Shown here: one piece after another, positions 46,954 through 55,948 of the stretch | How positions within the stretch are numbered: position 1 is the first letter of the stretch | How the letters are laid out: the number at the start of each line of letters is the position of its first letter | Assembly: GCA_009797885.1 (NCBI GenBank) | Contig: WNKP01000004.1 | Coordinates: 298,166 to 362,165, forward strand | DNA length: 64,000 bases | DNA from: Flavobacteriaceae bacterium GF1 | Lineage (GTDB): Bacteria; Bacteroidota; Bacteroidia; Flavobacteriales; Flavobacteriaceae | Direction of reading: 5' to 3' | The notes under the pieces: model-generated | The model's input: the letters and a program-made list of their open reading frames with translations, nothing else | Told to the model about the DNA's origin: nothing | Databases searched by the model: none | Translations under genes and position numbers: made by a program

Positions 46954-47375
46954 GGAACAATCTATTTGATGAATCGAATAAAGAACAATTATTGGTCACA
47001 TTGGAGTTTTATCGACTAATAACAACAAATTCGGACCAGATCGCTTTTAACATAAACAGTGCAATATAAACAACTTGGCAACTGTTTCATCCAACCCATG
47101 ATTCTTATTTTGGGGTAACTTCAAGTCCTTGGCAGGTCTTGGTATAGCCCTTTTACCATTTCAATAAATTCCATGTTACTGAGGTAATGCACCACATGGC
47201 AATTTATCAAATTTATTGGATGCATTAAACAAAACCAGCGTAAGACTTTCAACCGCAAGGCTACTCCTTTCCTATTAAACGAGAATAATTTACTTACACA
47301 GAAGAAAAAAAATTACAATGGAATAAATAACTAGATTTGAGACGTATTTTTCAAACAGAAATCAAAGCATTGTTA
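46954..47375. other. Divergent intergenic region
   Basis: About 420 bp between the minus-strand GT2-like gene and the plus-strand SDR operon. It should contain promoters for both. I see no ORF, no clear TAnnTTTG element and no notable repeat. Confidence 0.35.
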
Positions 47376-48122
47376 ATGAAAACAGTAATGATTTTAGGAG
47401 GAGTTAAAGGAGTTGGTAAAGAAATTCTTTACTCCTGTTTAGAAAAAGGTTACAATGTATCCTTTTGTGGAAGAAATGAAAAACTTGGCCAGGAAATTAT
47501 AACCTCTTCAAAATCTAAAAATCAACTTTACTTTCATCAGTTGGACTTAAACAAAATTGATGAACTCCAAAATTACCATGATGAAACCCTAAAAAGGTTT
47601 GGAAAAATTGATGCTTTAATTTTGTATGCGGGAATTACACCGGTTGCTTCTATTTTGGATACTGAAGAACAACTTTATGACAGTGTTTTCAATGTCAATC
47701 TTAAGGCACCTTTTTTCCTTTTAAAACATGTTTTAAGAACTATGGTAAAGGCCCAATCAGGATCCATAGTGTTTTTTGGGTCGGCGCATATGGATTATGG
47801 GCAAGAAGATAGGACGGCCTACGCACTTACGAAAAGTACACTTTATACCTTATCGACACATATCGCCCATCACTATGCAAAACATGGTATTCGGTCAAAT
47901 TATCTCGTGATGGGTTGGACCCATACCGAAGGTGAAGTTGAACTAAGGGCTAGCGAAGGGATTAACGAAAAAGACTTAAAAAATAAGGCAAAAGGCATCA
48001 TCCCCATGGGCCGAATGCTAAATCCAACCGATCCCGTGCCTGCAGTGCTCTATTTTATTTCCGATGAATCTTCAATGACCACTGGTTCTCTAATGAGAAT
48101 TACAGGTGGCGAATATATTTGA
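47376..48122 (+). CDS. SDR family oxidoreductase
   Basis: The product of about 248 residues begins TVMILGGVKGVGKEI, with the glycine-rich NAD(P) loop, and has LILYAGITPV, VFFGSAHMDYG and the YALTKST active-site Tyr and Lys. The catalytic Ser lies in IVFFGSAH. The ATG at 47376 is chosen over a TTG at 47337. The gene is followed almost without gap by the SMP-30 gene, GT2, ATP-grasp and a second SDR, so it probably handles a sugar or sugar acid specific to this polymer. Confidence 0.82.
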   Translation: MKTVMILGGVKGVGKEILYSCLEKGYNVSFCGRNEKLGQEIITSSKSKNQLYFHQLDLNKIDELQNYHDETLKRFGKIDALILYAGITPVASILDTEEQLYDSVFNVNLKAPFFLLKHVLRTMVKAQSGSIVFFGSAHMDYGQEDRTAYALTKSTLYTLSTHIAHHYAKHGIRSNYLVMGWTHTEGEVELRASEGINEKDLKNKAKGIIPMGRMLNPTDPVPAVLYFISDESSMTTGSLMRITGGEYI

Positions 48123-48128
48123 TTGACC

Positions 48129-48950
48129 ATGCAAGCCCAACTCATTTTTTATGCAGACAATGAACTATTGGAAGGTCCAATATTCGATTCAAGCAATAAC
48201 CTACTGTACTTTGTATCAATCTTTGATGGTTTGGTTTATTGCTATGAACCTAATACCAAAAAAATCTTAAGTGTACGATTGGATTCGCCAGTTAGTAATG
48301 TTTATCTAAAAGATTATAAAAAGGTTATGGCGGCGTCTAAGAATGGGTTTTATGAAATAGATTTTAATACCTTGCAGGCAACCTTCTCCTTTCAAATTGA
48401 AATTGAGCATGATATGCGATTCAATGATGGCATCGAAGATGCAAAAGGTAGATTCATTATAGGCACCATGGGCTATCCAGACGTACTGCCGAATAGAGGA
48501 AAAGTCTTTTCATATCATAAAGGGGAGTATGAGGTCATCATAGAAAATACAACCATTTCAAATGGTCTTGCGTTCTCCATGGACAATACCTTGCTCTATT
48601 TTATTGACACTCCCTCAAAGAAAGTGGCAAGGTATTCTTATAATATGGTCAGTGGTGATGTAGAGTTCATGGATTACATTATTGAATTCAAGGAAAAAGG
48701 CAGCCCAGATGGTATGTGCCGTGATGCCAATGGAAATCTTTGGATAGCGGAATGGGGAGGTGCATGTGTATCTGTTTGGAATGCCACTTCTGGTAAAAAG
48801 CTACAAGTTTTAGAGTTGCCTTGCCCAAATGTTACTTCTTGTACTTTTGACAATAAAGGAGGTTTGTATGTAACCACGGCAAAATCCGAGGACCAAGACA
48901 ATAATTTGGGAGGAGGATTGTTTTATTTTGAGAACAAAAATTTCCAGTAA
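48129..48950 (+). CDS. SMP-30/gluconolactonase/LRE family protein
   Basis: The product of about 273 residues is a six-bladed beta-propeller of the SMP-30 family: LLEGPIFDSSNNLLYFVSI at the start, then RFNDGIEDAKGRFIIGTMG, ISNGLAFSMDNTLLYFIDT and PDGMCRDANGNLWIAEWGG. The Glu, Asn and Asp residues in those blocks are the metal ligands of the family. Members hydrolyse sugar lactones. Lying between an SDR and a glycosyltransferase, it may open a lactone made by the SDR, an inference. TTG at 48123 is an alternative start. Confidence 0.85.
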   Translation: MQAQLIFYADNELLEGPIFDSSNNLLYFVSIFDGLVYCYEPNTKKILSVRLDSPVSNVYLKDYKKVMAASKNGFYEIDFNTLQATFSFQIEIEHDMRFNDGIEDAKGRFIIGTMGYPDVLPNRGKVFSYHKGEYEVIIENTTISNGLAFSMDNTLLYFIDTPSKKVARYSYNMVSGDVEFMDYIIEFKEKGSPDGMCRDANGNLWIAEWGGACVSVWNATSGKKLQVLELPCPNVTSCTFDNKGGLYVTTAKSEDQDNNLGGGLFYFENKNFQ

Positions 48951-50204
48951 ATGACCACACCATTAGTTAGTGTGATTGTTCCTATTTATAGGATAGAGAA
49001 TTATCTACCTAAGTGTATTGATAGTCTGTTGAATCAGTCATTCTTAAACTTTGAGTTAATTCTTGTGGATGATGGAAGTCCGGACAATTGTCCTGATATC
49101 TGTGATGCATATGCCAAAAAAGATTCCAGAGTCAAAGTAATCCATAAAGAGAATGGAGGGTTATTAAGTGCTAGAAAGGCTGGACTTAAAAATGCGAAGG
49201 GAAAGTATGTTTCTTATGTAGATGGGGACGATTGGGTGGATAGGTACTATCTGGATGTTCTTTTTAAGTTGGCTGAAGCCAACGCTGCAGATCTTGTGGT
49301 CACAGGGCATTTCAGGGAATTTGATGGTAAAATAGAAACGATAAAACCCAAATACACAGGCATTTTTGATGAAACGGAAATACAATCTTCAATACTTCCC
49401 AAAGTCATCTATAATGGTCGCTTTTGTGAACATGAGATATCAACCTACGTCTGGAACAAACTTTTTAGGCGGGACTTGCTGTTAGAAGTACTTTTTGATG
49501 TGCCCAACGAGATAATCATGGGCGAAGATGCCGCAATTACGTATGCCTATTTAGCTTTGTCAAAGAAACTTACCATAAGTAAAATTCCACTTTACTATTA
49601 CCGACAAAGACACGATTCCATAGTTAAGTCCATTGAAAATCCTACGATGGAATACTACAGGTTAGGACTACTTATGAACTTTCTTAAGCTAAATCTCGGT
49701 AAAGTACTTGACGAGAAGAACTTAAATAGGCAACTCCTGTATTATTTATACTCGCAAATTTTGGTGAGGTCCGGAGGAATGATCTATGACAGCTCTGAAA
49801 AGGTTCTTTTTAATCCGTTTTTAAATGTAGAACAGAATGCGAAAGTCGTTGTTTATAGCTCGGGTTCGTTTGGACAGCATCTTCTTTCCACAAATGCAAA
49901 AACTAACTTTTTTCAAATTGTAAGATGGATAGACGTGGACCATCACGAGTTGAATGTCAATGGAAACTTTGTTAAGCCTCTCAGTTCAATCGATAATGAA
50001 GAGTTTGACTCTTTAATTATAGCTACAATAAATCCCACAAGCTATGAATCCATAAAAGCCGAATTAGCGCTAATGGGTATTGATGAAAAAAAGATAATAG
50101 AAATCAATACAGATGAAAAACAAATCAAGAGACTCTTGGTACATTTGGGATTCCAAGATGACTTTAGTTACCTATTGAATAAAACAGAAGAACAATCGAA
50201 TTAG
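48951..50204 (+). CDS. Glycosyltransferase family 2 with C-terminal Rossmann-like domain
   Basis: The 417-residue protein has a standard GT2 domain: VSVIVPIYRIENYLPKCIDSLL, ILVDDGSPD (Asp40, Asp41) and YVDGDDW (91-94). After about residue 300 a second domain begins with AKVVVYSSGSFGQHLL, a glycine-containing nucleotide-binding-like loop, and continues FDSLIIATINPTSYESIKAEL. That resembles the small Rossmann-like domain at the end of some sugar and methyl transferases. The combination is less common than GT2 alone. It starts at the base after the SMP-30 stop and is 31 bp before the ATP-grasp gene. Confidence 0.85.
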   Translation: MTTPLVSVIVPIYRIENYLPKCIDSLLNQSFLNFELILVDDGSPDNCPDICDAYAKKDSRVKVIHKENGGLLSARKAGLKNAKGKYVSYVDGDDWVDRYYLDVLFKLAEANAADLVVTGHFREFDGKIETIKPKYTGIFDETEIQSSILPKVIYNGRFCEHEISTYVWNKLFRRDLLLEVLFDVPNEIIMGEDAAITYAYLALSKKLTISKIPLYYYRQRHDSIVKSIENPTMEYYRLGLLMNFLKLNLGKVLDEKNLNRQLLYYLYSQILVRSGGMIYDSSEKVLFNPFLNVEQNAKVVVYSSGSFGQHLLSTNAKTNFFQIVRWIDVDHHELNVNGNFVKPLSSIDNEEFDSLIIATINPTSYESIKAELALMGIDEKKIIEINTDEKQIKRLLVHLGFQDDFSYLLNKTEEQSN

Positions 50205-50235
50205 ATTTTATAAAATCCTTTAATCCATCAAATAA

Positions 50236-51525
50236 ATGACCAAAAAACTTATAATACTAGGGGGTAATCCTGAAACGGGAGTATTAGTGGACATCGCAAA
50301 CGCTATGGGCATTTACACTATTGTTATAGACCCCAACCCCAATGCACCTGCGAAAAAGAATGCTGCAGAAACCCATGATATCGATGGCTTCGACATTGAT
50401 GGCATTGTTGCGGTTGCAAGGGAAAGAAAGGTAGATGGAGTATTGGTAGGAGTCGCCGATATATTGGTCAAACCTTATCGTGAAATTTGTGAGAGATTGG
50501 GTGTACATTGCTATGCTAACGAGAAGACAATAGAGGCCTTTTGCAGTAAAGATGGTTATAAGCGTTACTGCGCTGAATATGGCGTTCAAGATATTCCAGG
50601 GATTTACTTGACCCGCGATACCGATGTAACGAAACCACAAAATGTAGATTTTCCACTAATGGTTAAACCAGTAGATAGTGGTGGAGGTGTCGGTATGAAG
50701 ATTTGCCGTGATCAAGAAGACTATATCGCAACTGTTCAGAACGTTTTGAAATTCTCTAAAAAAGGTGTGGTTTTGGTCGAAAAATACATGGACTCCCATT
50801 GTGATGATATGGCCGTTTACTATACGTTCAAAGATGGTGTTCCCTATCTTTCTGCGACCTATGATAGATACCTTACCAGACTTCAAGGCGATTCCAGTCC
50901 TATTGCCATTGGTACGGTGTACCCATCAACGTATACCGATTTTTTTGTGAAAAACGTACACCCCAAACTATGTGAAATGTTCAAAGGTTTGGAAATTCAA
51001 ACAGGTGTTCTTAACGTACAATTCTTTGTAGAGGATAATGTTTTTTACAGCTATGATCCCGGGTTTCGTTTGCAAGGTGAGGCACCACATATACACCTGG
51101 CCCACATCAATGGGTTTGATCATCGCAAGATGTTGATAAATTATGCTCTAACCGGTGTTTTTGGTGAAAGTGATTTTTCAGAGAAAAATGATTACATGTT
51201 AAAGGGAGGCGCCGCCTGCTCGGTTTGGGTGCTGTTAAAAGGTGGAAAAATCGAATCAATTGAAGGGTTGGATGCTATTAAATCACATAAAAACGTGAAT
51301 TTCGTCGTCGAACGATTTAAAGTTGGGGATACCGTGAAGGATGAATGGATTGGAACGGAAAGACAGGTTTTATTCAGAATTTATACGGCAGCAGATTCCA
51401 TCTTTGGAATCAATGAAACCATCGAAGACATAAAAAACACCCTTAAGGTCAATGATTCCAACGGTGATGACATGGTAATCGAGTGGTTGAAACCCTGGAA
51501 AACCGAAGATTATATTTTCAGCTAA
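50236..51525 (+). CDS. ATP-grasp domain protein (carboxylate-amine ligase type)
   Basis: The 429-residue protein has a pre-ATP-grasp Rossmann domain (LIILGGNPETGVLVDIA, then VGVADILVKPYREICERLG) and an ATP-grasp core: FPLMVKPVDSGGGVGMKICRD for phosphate and adenine binding, then GVLNVQFFVEDNVFYSYDPGFR for the metal-binding end. Such enzymes join a carboxylate to an amine or thiol through an acyl phosphate. Its place between a GT2 and an SDR, with acyltransferase-fold genes downstream, suggests that an amino acid or amide is attached to a sugar. The true substrates are unknown. Confidence 0.82.
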   Translation: MTKKLIILGGNPETGVLVDIANAMGIYTIVIDPNPNAPAKKNAAETHDIDGFDIDGIVAVARERKVDGVLVGVADILVKPYREICERLGVHCYANEKTIEAFCSKDGYKRYCAEYGVQDIPGIYLTRDTDVTKPQNVDFPLMVKPVDSGGGVGMKICRDQEDYIATVQNVLKFSKKGVVLVEKYMDSHCDDMAVYYTFKDGVPYLSATYDRYLTRLQGDSSPIAIGTVYPSTYTDFFVKNVHPKLCEMFKGLEIQTGVLNVQFFVEDNVFYSYDPGFRLQGEAPHIHLAHINGFDHRKMLINYALTGVFGESDFSEKNDYMLKGGAACSVWVLLKGGKIESIEGLDAIKSHKNVNFVVERFKVGDTVKDEWIGTERQVLFRIYTAADSIFGINETIEDIKNTLKVNDSNGDDMVIEWLKPWKTEDYIFS

Positions 51526-51602
51526 AATTCTGGTATTTCCTCAGGAATTATATCTACACTACTTATTATTCTCAATATCAACATGTTAAAAAGATTAATG
51601 GA

Positions 51603-52370
51603 ATGAACATTTTAGACAAATTTAGTTTAAAGGGAAAGAAGGCAATTGTCGTGGGAGGTGCAGGAGATCTTGGCAAAGCCATGGTAGAAGCCATAAGTCA
51701 AGCGGGGGCACAAACCGTGGTCATTGATTTTGATCAGCGGGTTTTTGAGATTTGTGATGAGTTCAAAGCAGACGGCCTTGATGTAAGTGCCATTCAAGCA
51801 GATGTAAGTCAGATTGAACAAATTAAGGAGTCTTATGCTACTTCACTCGAAATACTAGGTGGTACGGTTGATATCTTAATCAACTCCGCGGGTATCCAAA
51901 GAAGATATCCCAGTGAAGACTTTCCAGAAGAGGAATGGAGTAAGGTAATAGCAATTAATTTAGACGCCACATTCTACTATTGTAAGTATGCGGGGAATAC
52001 CATGATTGAAAATGGCGGAGGAAAAATTATAAATATCGCTTCCTTAATGAGTTTTCTTGGCGGAATTACCATACCGGCCTATGCGGCTTCCAAAGGAGGT
52101 GTAGGACAGTTGACCAAAGCCCTTTCAAATGATTGGGCTGCAAAAGGTATTTGCGTTAACGCAATTGCTCCGGGGTATATGGATACTCAATTGAACACTG
52201 CGCTGATCAATGATAAAAAACGTACTGATGAGGTATTTATGAGAGTACCCATGAAAAGATGGGGAAAAGGAGAAGACTTACAAGGATTGACGGTTTTTTT
52301 AGCTTCCGAGGCCAGTGATTACGTAACTGGAACTGTAATTCCTGTAGATGGAGGGTATTTGGGTCGATAA
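51603..52370 (+). CDS. SDR family oxidoreductase, KduD/gluconate 5-dehydrogenase-like
   Basis: The product of about 255 residues has FSLKGKKAIVVGGAGDLGKAM at the start, INSAGIQRRYPSEDFPEEEW, IINIASLMSF, YAASKGG (Tyr, Lys) and INAIAPGYMDTQLNTALI. The end SDYVTGTVIPVDGGYLGR is typical. The blocks resemble 2-deoxy-gluconate 3-dehydrogenase and gluconate 5-dehydrogenase. The ATG at 51603 restores the normal family N-terminus; the frame extends back into the ATP-grasp gene. It closes the five-gene block that starts at 47376. Confidence 0.87.
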   Translation: MNILDKFSLKGKKAIVVGGAGDLGKAMVEAISQAGAQTVVIDFDQRVFEICDEFKADGLDVSAIQADVSQIEQIKESYATSLEILGGTVDILINSAGIQRRYPSEDFPEEEWSKVIAINLDATFYYCKYAGNTMIENGGGKIINIASLMSFLGGITIPAYAASKGGVGQLTKALSNDWAAKGICVNAIAPGYMDTQLNTALINDKKRTDEVFMRVPMKRWGKGEDLQGLTVFLASEASDYVTGTVIPVDGGYLGR

Positions 52371-52491
52371 CATGCCAGTAAGGGGCACAATCACCCTACT
52401 ACACCTAGACAACCCACTTTTTTATAGTGCTCCCAAAGCTATGAGGGTGGTTTTTCAAGGACCAAAGATCGATTGAATTCTTATATCCAAG

Positions 52492-53322
52492 TCAGGTTAC
52501 ATTCAGTATTTCTGACAAACCATCCTTTATAGACATTTTTGGAAAAAAGTCTAACTTCTGGTAAATGGTATCATCGAATGTAAATCCCTGACCTGATTCT
52601 TTTCTATCCCTTAAAAATTCAATGTTTACAGGGTTATTCGTTAATTCATAAACGATACTGGCAATCTCCAAATAAGTATTGGGCGTCCTTGTAATAGAAT
52701 CATATACACCGAACACTCCATTTTTGACTACCCTAGCAATGGTTTCCGTAAAATCCTTAATGTGAAGATAGTTCGCACTCCCACCATGCTTTCCAAATAA
52801 GGTGATTTTCTCACCTTTGGACGCCATTTCTATAATTTGATAAAGAAATGGATGATGAGGTATAAAAGAAGGGTCATTGCCATATAATTGAGAGGGCCTT
52901 AAAATGGTGTATGGAATTTCGTCCCGTTTCAAACAATATTGTATAATCTCTTCTGAATGCCTTTTGGAAATAGAGTATATGCTATAGAGTGGCGAACTTT
53001 CTTCCAAATGAGCAAATATGCTTGAAATGTAAACATAGTGTTTCACCTTCATTTTTTTCAAATGAAAACACAAGTCCATGGTGTCCAATACATTAAACTT
53101 TTGAGTTTCATATATCTCCTCATCTGTTTGCCTTCCGAATGCAGCGGCTGTATGGATCACAATGTCTACCTGATCGGGAAGTTGGTCAGTAAACGGTCTA
53201 TTGGGATCTAAATTAATATCACAGTCCCTACGACCTACTGTAATTATTTCATAATCTTCTGATAACAAAGGGATTAGATGCCTCGAAACGCTGGAATTAC
53301 CTCCGGTAATAAGTATCTTCAT
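52492..53322 (-). CDS. NAD-dependent epimerase/dehydratase (extended SDR)
   Basis: The 276-residue protein begins ILITGGNSSVSRHLIPLL, a slightly unusual version of the GxxGxxG loop (GGNSSVS), and continues with VDIVIHTAAAFG, YVYISSIFAHLE and YSISKRHSEE, giving the Ser, Tyr and Lys of the active site. YTILRPSQLYG and the downstream substrate region follow. It is short for an extended SDR. It faces the SDR block on the opposite strand, so it is a separate unit. Likely acts on a nucleotide sugar; substrate unknown. Confidence 0.8.
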   Translation of the reverse strand: MKILITGGNSSVSRHLIPLLSEDYEIITVGRRDCDINLDPNRPFTDQLPDQVDIVIHTAAAFGRQTDEEIYETQKFNVLDTMDLCFHLKKMKVKHYVYISSIFAHLEESSPLYSIYSISKRHSEEIIQYCLKRDEIPYTILRPSQLYGNDPSFIPHHPFLYQIIEMASKGEKITLFGKHGGSANYLHIKDFTETIARVVKNGVFGVYDSITRTPNTYLEIASIVYELTNNPVNIEFLRDRKESGQGFTFDDTIYQKLDFFPKMSIKDGLSEILNVT

Positions 53323-53812
53323 TTACTCTAAATAATTTCAAAAAAAGTGAACCACCTATCTCCCAAGGTGAACTAAATACAAATTTTAACAAAAATAAAA
53401 CAAATATCAGTTTAGCTCGCGCCGTATCTAAAAAAGGTTGTTTCAGCTGCCTTCCAACACTAAATTGAAAGAACCAACTTTCAATTCATGATCACAATTT
53501 TGATTCAAACCAAGCGCAAATAAGTTAGCTATTGGACAATAGATAAATCGATAATTTCCCGTTCTGACGACAACGGACCTGAACTACTAACAAATGCCGG
53601 AAATCCTTAAACTGAAATAGTTGTCGTGAAGGCACCACAAGAGCTAAAAAACAATAGTCGAAATGAGTTCATGTTCACGTGTTACCATTCAGCGGCACAA
53701 AGAAGTAAATAATCCAAAAACTTTTCTGATTTTGAATTTTTTGAAATAATTGGTTTTACTTCGCGTTTAGTTATTTTTAAAACAAATGGGATACTAAATA
53801 AAACCATAAATA
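53323..53812. other. Intergenic region, divergent
   Basis: About 490 bp of AT-rich DNA between a minus-strand epimerase and the plus-strand NTF2-like gene. No gene, repeat or clear promoter consensus was recognised; it must hold promoters for both neighbours. Confidence 0.35.
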
Positions 53813-54304
53813 ATGAAAAAAGAGTATTTAGAAAAGGTACAAACCATTGATGATTTGATTACTGCATTCTACGCTTGTCTTGGTGGTGAGCCTGGTGAAA
53901 AAAGGGACTGGGAGTTCATGAAATTTTTATTTCACCCCCAAGGAATGAAAATTGGTTATGAGTACGACATCAACCGAAACTTTAGACCTCAATGGATACA
54001 TCCAAATGACTATATAGAACGTATTGGTTTTTGGTTCAATAATACTCGAGAAACTGCTTTTTATGAAAGAGAACTGGGTAGGGTGGTAGAAACCTATGGG
54101 AATATTGGTCATGCCTTTAGTCATTGTGAAGCTTTCCATAGCAAGGAAGATATGGCAAACAATAAGCCTTACAAACAAGATGTAAAAAGTATTCAACTGG
54201 CCTATTATCAGGACAGATGGTGGATTATAAACATGTTTTGGCACGGTGTTACTCCAGAATTCCCTGTACCTGATAGATACAGGAAATTTCAACAATTCCC
54301 TTGA
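53813..54304 (+). CDS. NTF2/SnoaL-like protein of unknown function
   Basis: The 163-residue protein fits the cone-shaped NTF2-like fold. A helix at the start (TIDDLITAFYACLGG) is followed by FMKFLFHPQGMKIGYEYD. The later strands are GNIGHAFSHCEAFH, VKSIQLAYYQDRWWIINMFWHG and a PVPDRYRK end. Such domains serve as small enzymes or as ligand-binding domains. It is monocistronic, with its own terminator at 54458 and a long upstream spacer, and it may not belong to the polymer pathway. Confidence 0.6.
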   Translation: MKKEYLEKVQTIDDLITAFYACLGGEPGEKRDWEFMKFLFHPQGMKIGYEYDINRNFRPQWIHPNDYIERIGFWFNNTRETAFYERELGRVVETYGNIGHAFSHCEAFHSKEDMANNKPYKQDVKSIQLAYYQDRWWIINMFWHGVTPEFPVPDRYRKFQQFP

Positions 54305-54457
54305 TTTCTTTTAGCTAGTAGTATTATAAAGTTTCTTTACATAAGCCAACTGGGCCAAGGTGTGGGAAATTTTAAATCATGGGGATAATCTAAACGGAGC
54401 TTTGTTTTTACTAAAGGTAACCCAAGAATATTAAAAACTATTTTAAAATTAAAAATT

Positions 54458-54480
54458 GGGCTCCGTTTGGAGTCCTTTTT
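54458..54480 (+). terminator. Rho-independent terminator after the NTF2-like gene
   Basis: GGGCTCC pairs with GGAGTCC (one G-T pair) around a GTTT loop, and the stem is followed by five T residues. It lies 154 bp after the stop of the NTF2-like gene. Confidence 0.6.
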
Positions 54481-54873
54481 ATTATGTTACGATCTGGATA
54501 TACGACCCAAAACCAAGGTATGGTTTTACCAAGCATAGGGAACTATATCGAAAAATTGGAATTATATTTAAAGTTCTGGCCTGTTAAAAGCGAACAAAAC
54601 TATAAATTATCACCTTATCATATAAAAATTACAAGTCATTCAAATAAATCGGCTAAACCCTTTAATTATGGACTTAAAAATATTTCATTCCCTCCATCGT
54701 TCTAATAAATATCGATATTCCGGTGCTCAACAATAGGCCCTTACTTTTTTTGGCCTCAGGGATCAAGAGACTATTTCCGGCTGGTTAAACTATGATAATC
54801 CATATAAAGTTCTTTTTCTTAGATGATTACCAAAATTTGTTTCGATTCCTGTCGTTTCTTAAGAAGTGAACCT

Positions 54874-54889
54874 CTCCTTAATAAAGGAG
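54874..54889. promoter_or_regulatory. Perfect 6 bp inverted repeat upstream of the acyltransferase operon
   Basis: CTCCTT and AAGGAG flank AATA, 26 bp before the start codon at 54916. It could be an operator or a leader hairpin; the sequence alone does not decide. Confidence 0.3.
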
Positions 54890-54915
54890 TGGTAATTGTA
54901 ATCCCCCTGATGTAA

Positions 54916-55935
54916 ATGATTCAAGTTATTGAAGAAAAAAAATACTGGGACGACTTTATCTCTAGCTTTGAAGAGTCAGATTTATATCACACGTTTGATT
55001 ATCATAGTATTTCAAAAGGTGAAGGAAGACCCATACTTTTAAAGTATTGTGACGGACAAGTTTGCATTGGTCTTCCCCTACTTGTACGAAAAATTCCCGA
55101 TACCGCTTTTTACGATGCCACTTCAGTTTATGGTTATGCCGGACCTTTGTACAAAAACATTTCAAATAGCTTTGATAACCGCCGTTTTGAAAACGAACTT
55201 CTTGAATATTTCGCATCCAACAACATAATTTCCGTTTTTTCAAGGCTCAACCCTTTTTTGTCATTGCAACACCTGGTACTAAAGAATATAGGTGATATTG
55301 AAAAGAAAGGGCCCGTTGTTACCATTGATCTTAAAAAAGATATCGATATACAACGCCAGGAATTTGGAAGAAGGCTCAAAGGCCAGTTAAATAAGGTAAG
55401 AAGGTATTGCTCTGTTAAAAAAGCGGCCAATGATAGAGAGTTCCAGGATTTTATTGAAATCTATCATGAAAACATGGATAGGGTCAATGCCAAGCCCATG
55501 TATTATTTTGACGATGACTATTTTAAGGTGCTGGCAAAGAGTAATGGTTTTAATACCGAAACACTTTTAGCCATTCACAATGAATCCGGCGAGGTAATTG
55601 GTGCCAGTCTATTTTTTTACAAAAATTCCATCGTCCACTACCACTTGTCCGGCACAAAAAGCGAATACCTACACTTGATGCCCACCAAGCTTTTGATAGA
55701 CGAAATGAGAATAAAAGCCACCAATATGGGCCTCAGCCAGTTTAATTTAGGTGGTGGGCTTGCCGGAGCCAATGATACCTTGCTCCAATTCAAATCTTCG
55801 TTCTCAAAAGACATGACGGATTTTTACGTCTGGAAACTGATCGTGAAACCCAAGGTTTACAAGAAAATGATTGCAGAAAGCGACAAACCCAATGGGGTGG
55901 GCTTTTTTCCGCTGTACCGATATAACGGTGACTAA
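54916..55935 (+). CDS. BioF2/FemAB-like GNAT-fold acyltransferase, 1 of 3
   Basis: The 339-residue protein resembles FemAB-type transferases and BioF2-like acetyltransferases (double GNAT fold). SDLYHTFDYHSISKGEG opens the first half, with GYAGPLYKN. The second half has RRLKGQLNKVRRYC, FIEIYHENMDRVNAKPMYYFDDDYF and SGEVIGASLFFY, then HYHLSGTKSEYLHLMPTKLL and FNLGGGLAG. FemAB proteins pass amino acids from tRNA, and BioF2-like ones acylate sugars; the donor here is unknown. It is followed 13 bp later by the second member of the set. Confidence 0.75.
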   Translation: MIQVIEEKKYWDDFISSFEESDLYHTFDYHSISKGEGRPILLKYCDGQVCIGLPLLVRKIPDTAFYDATSVYGYAGPLYKNISNSFDNRRFENELLEYFASNNIISVFSRLNPFLSLQHLVLKNIGDIEKKGPVVTIDLKKDIDIQRQEFGRRLKGQLNKVRRYCSVKKAANDREFQDFIEIYHENMDRVNAKPMYYFDDDYFKVLAKSNGFNTETLLAIHNESGEVIGASLFFYKNSIVHYHLSGTKSEYLHLMPTKLLIDEMRIKATNMGLSQFNLGGGLAGANDTLLQFKSSFSKDMTDFYVWKLIVKPKVYKKMIAESDKPNGVGFFPLYRYNGD

Positions 55936-55948
55936 TCAACAGGACAAA

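Larger units (their letters stand above)
54305..54915. other. Intergenic region before the acyltransferase operon
   Basis: Besides the terminator hairpin at 54458 and an inverted repeat at 54874-54889, both listed, these 610 bp hold no recognised gene. A 73-codon plus-strand frame at 54484-54705 has a low-complexity polar composition and no family resemblance. Confidence 0.4.

Noticed and set aside
54458..54480. Riboswitch before the acyltransferase operon
   Set aside because: The short hairpin with a T run fits a simple terminator of the upstream gene, and it is over 400 bp from the operon start.
54484..54705. 73-codon ORF after the NTF2-like gene
   Set aside because: Begins directly after a terminator hairpin and is low-complexity, without known features.
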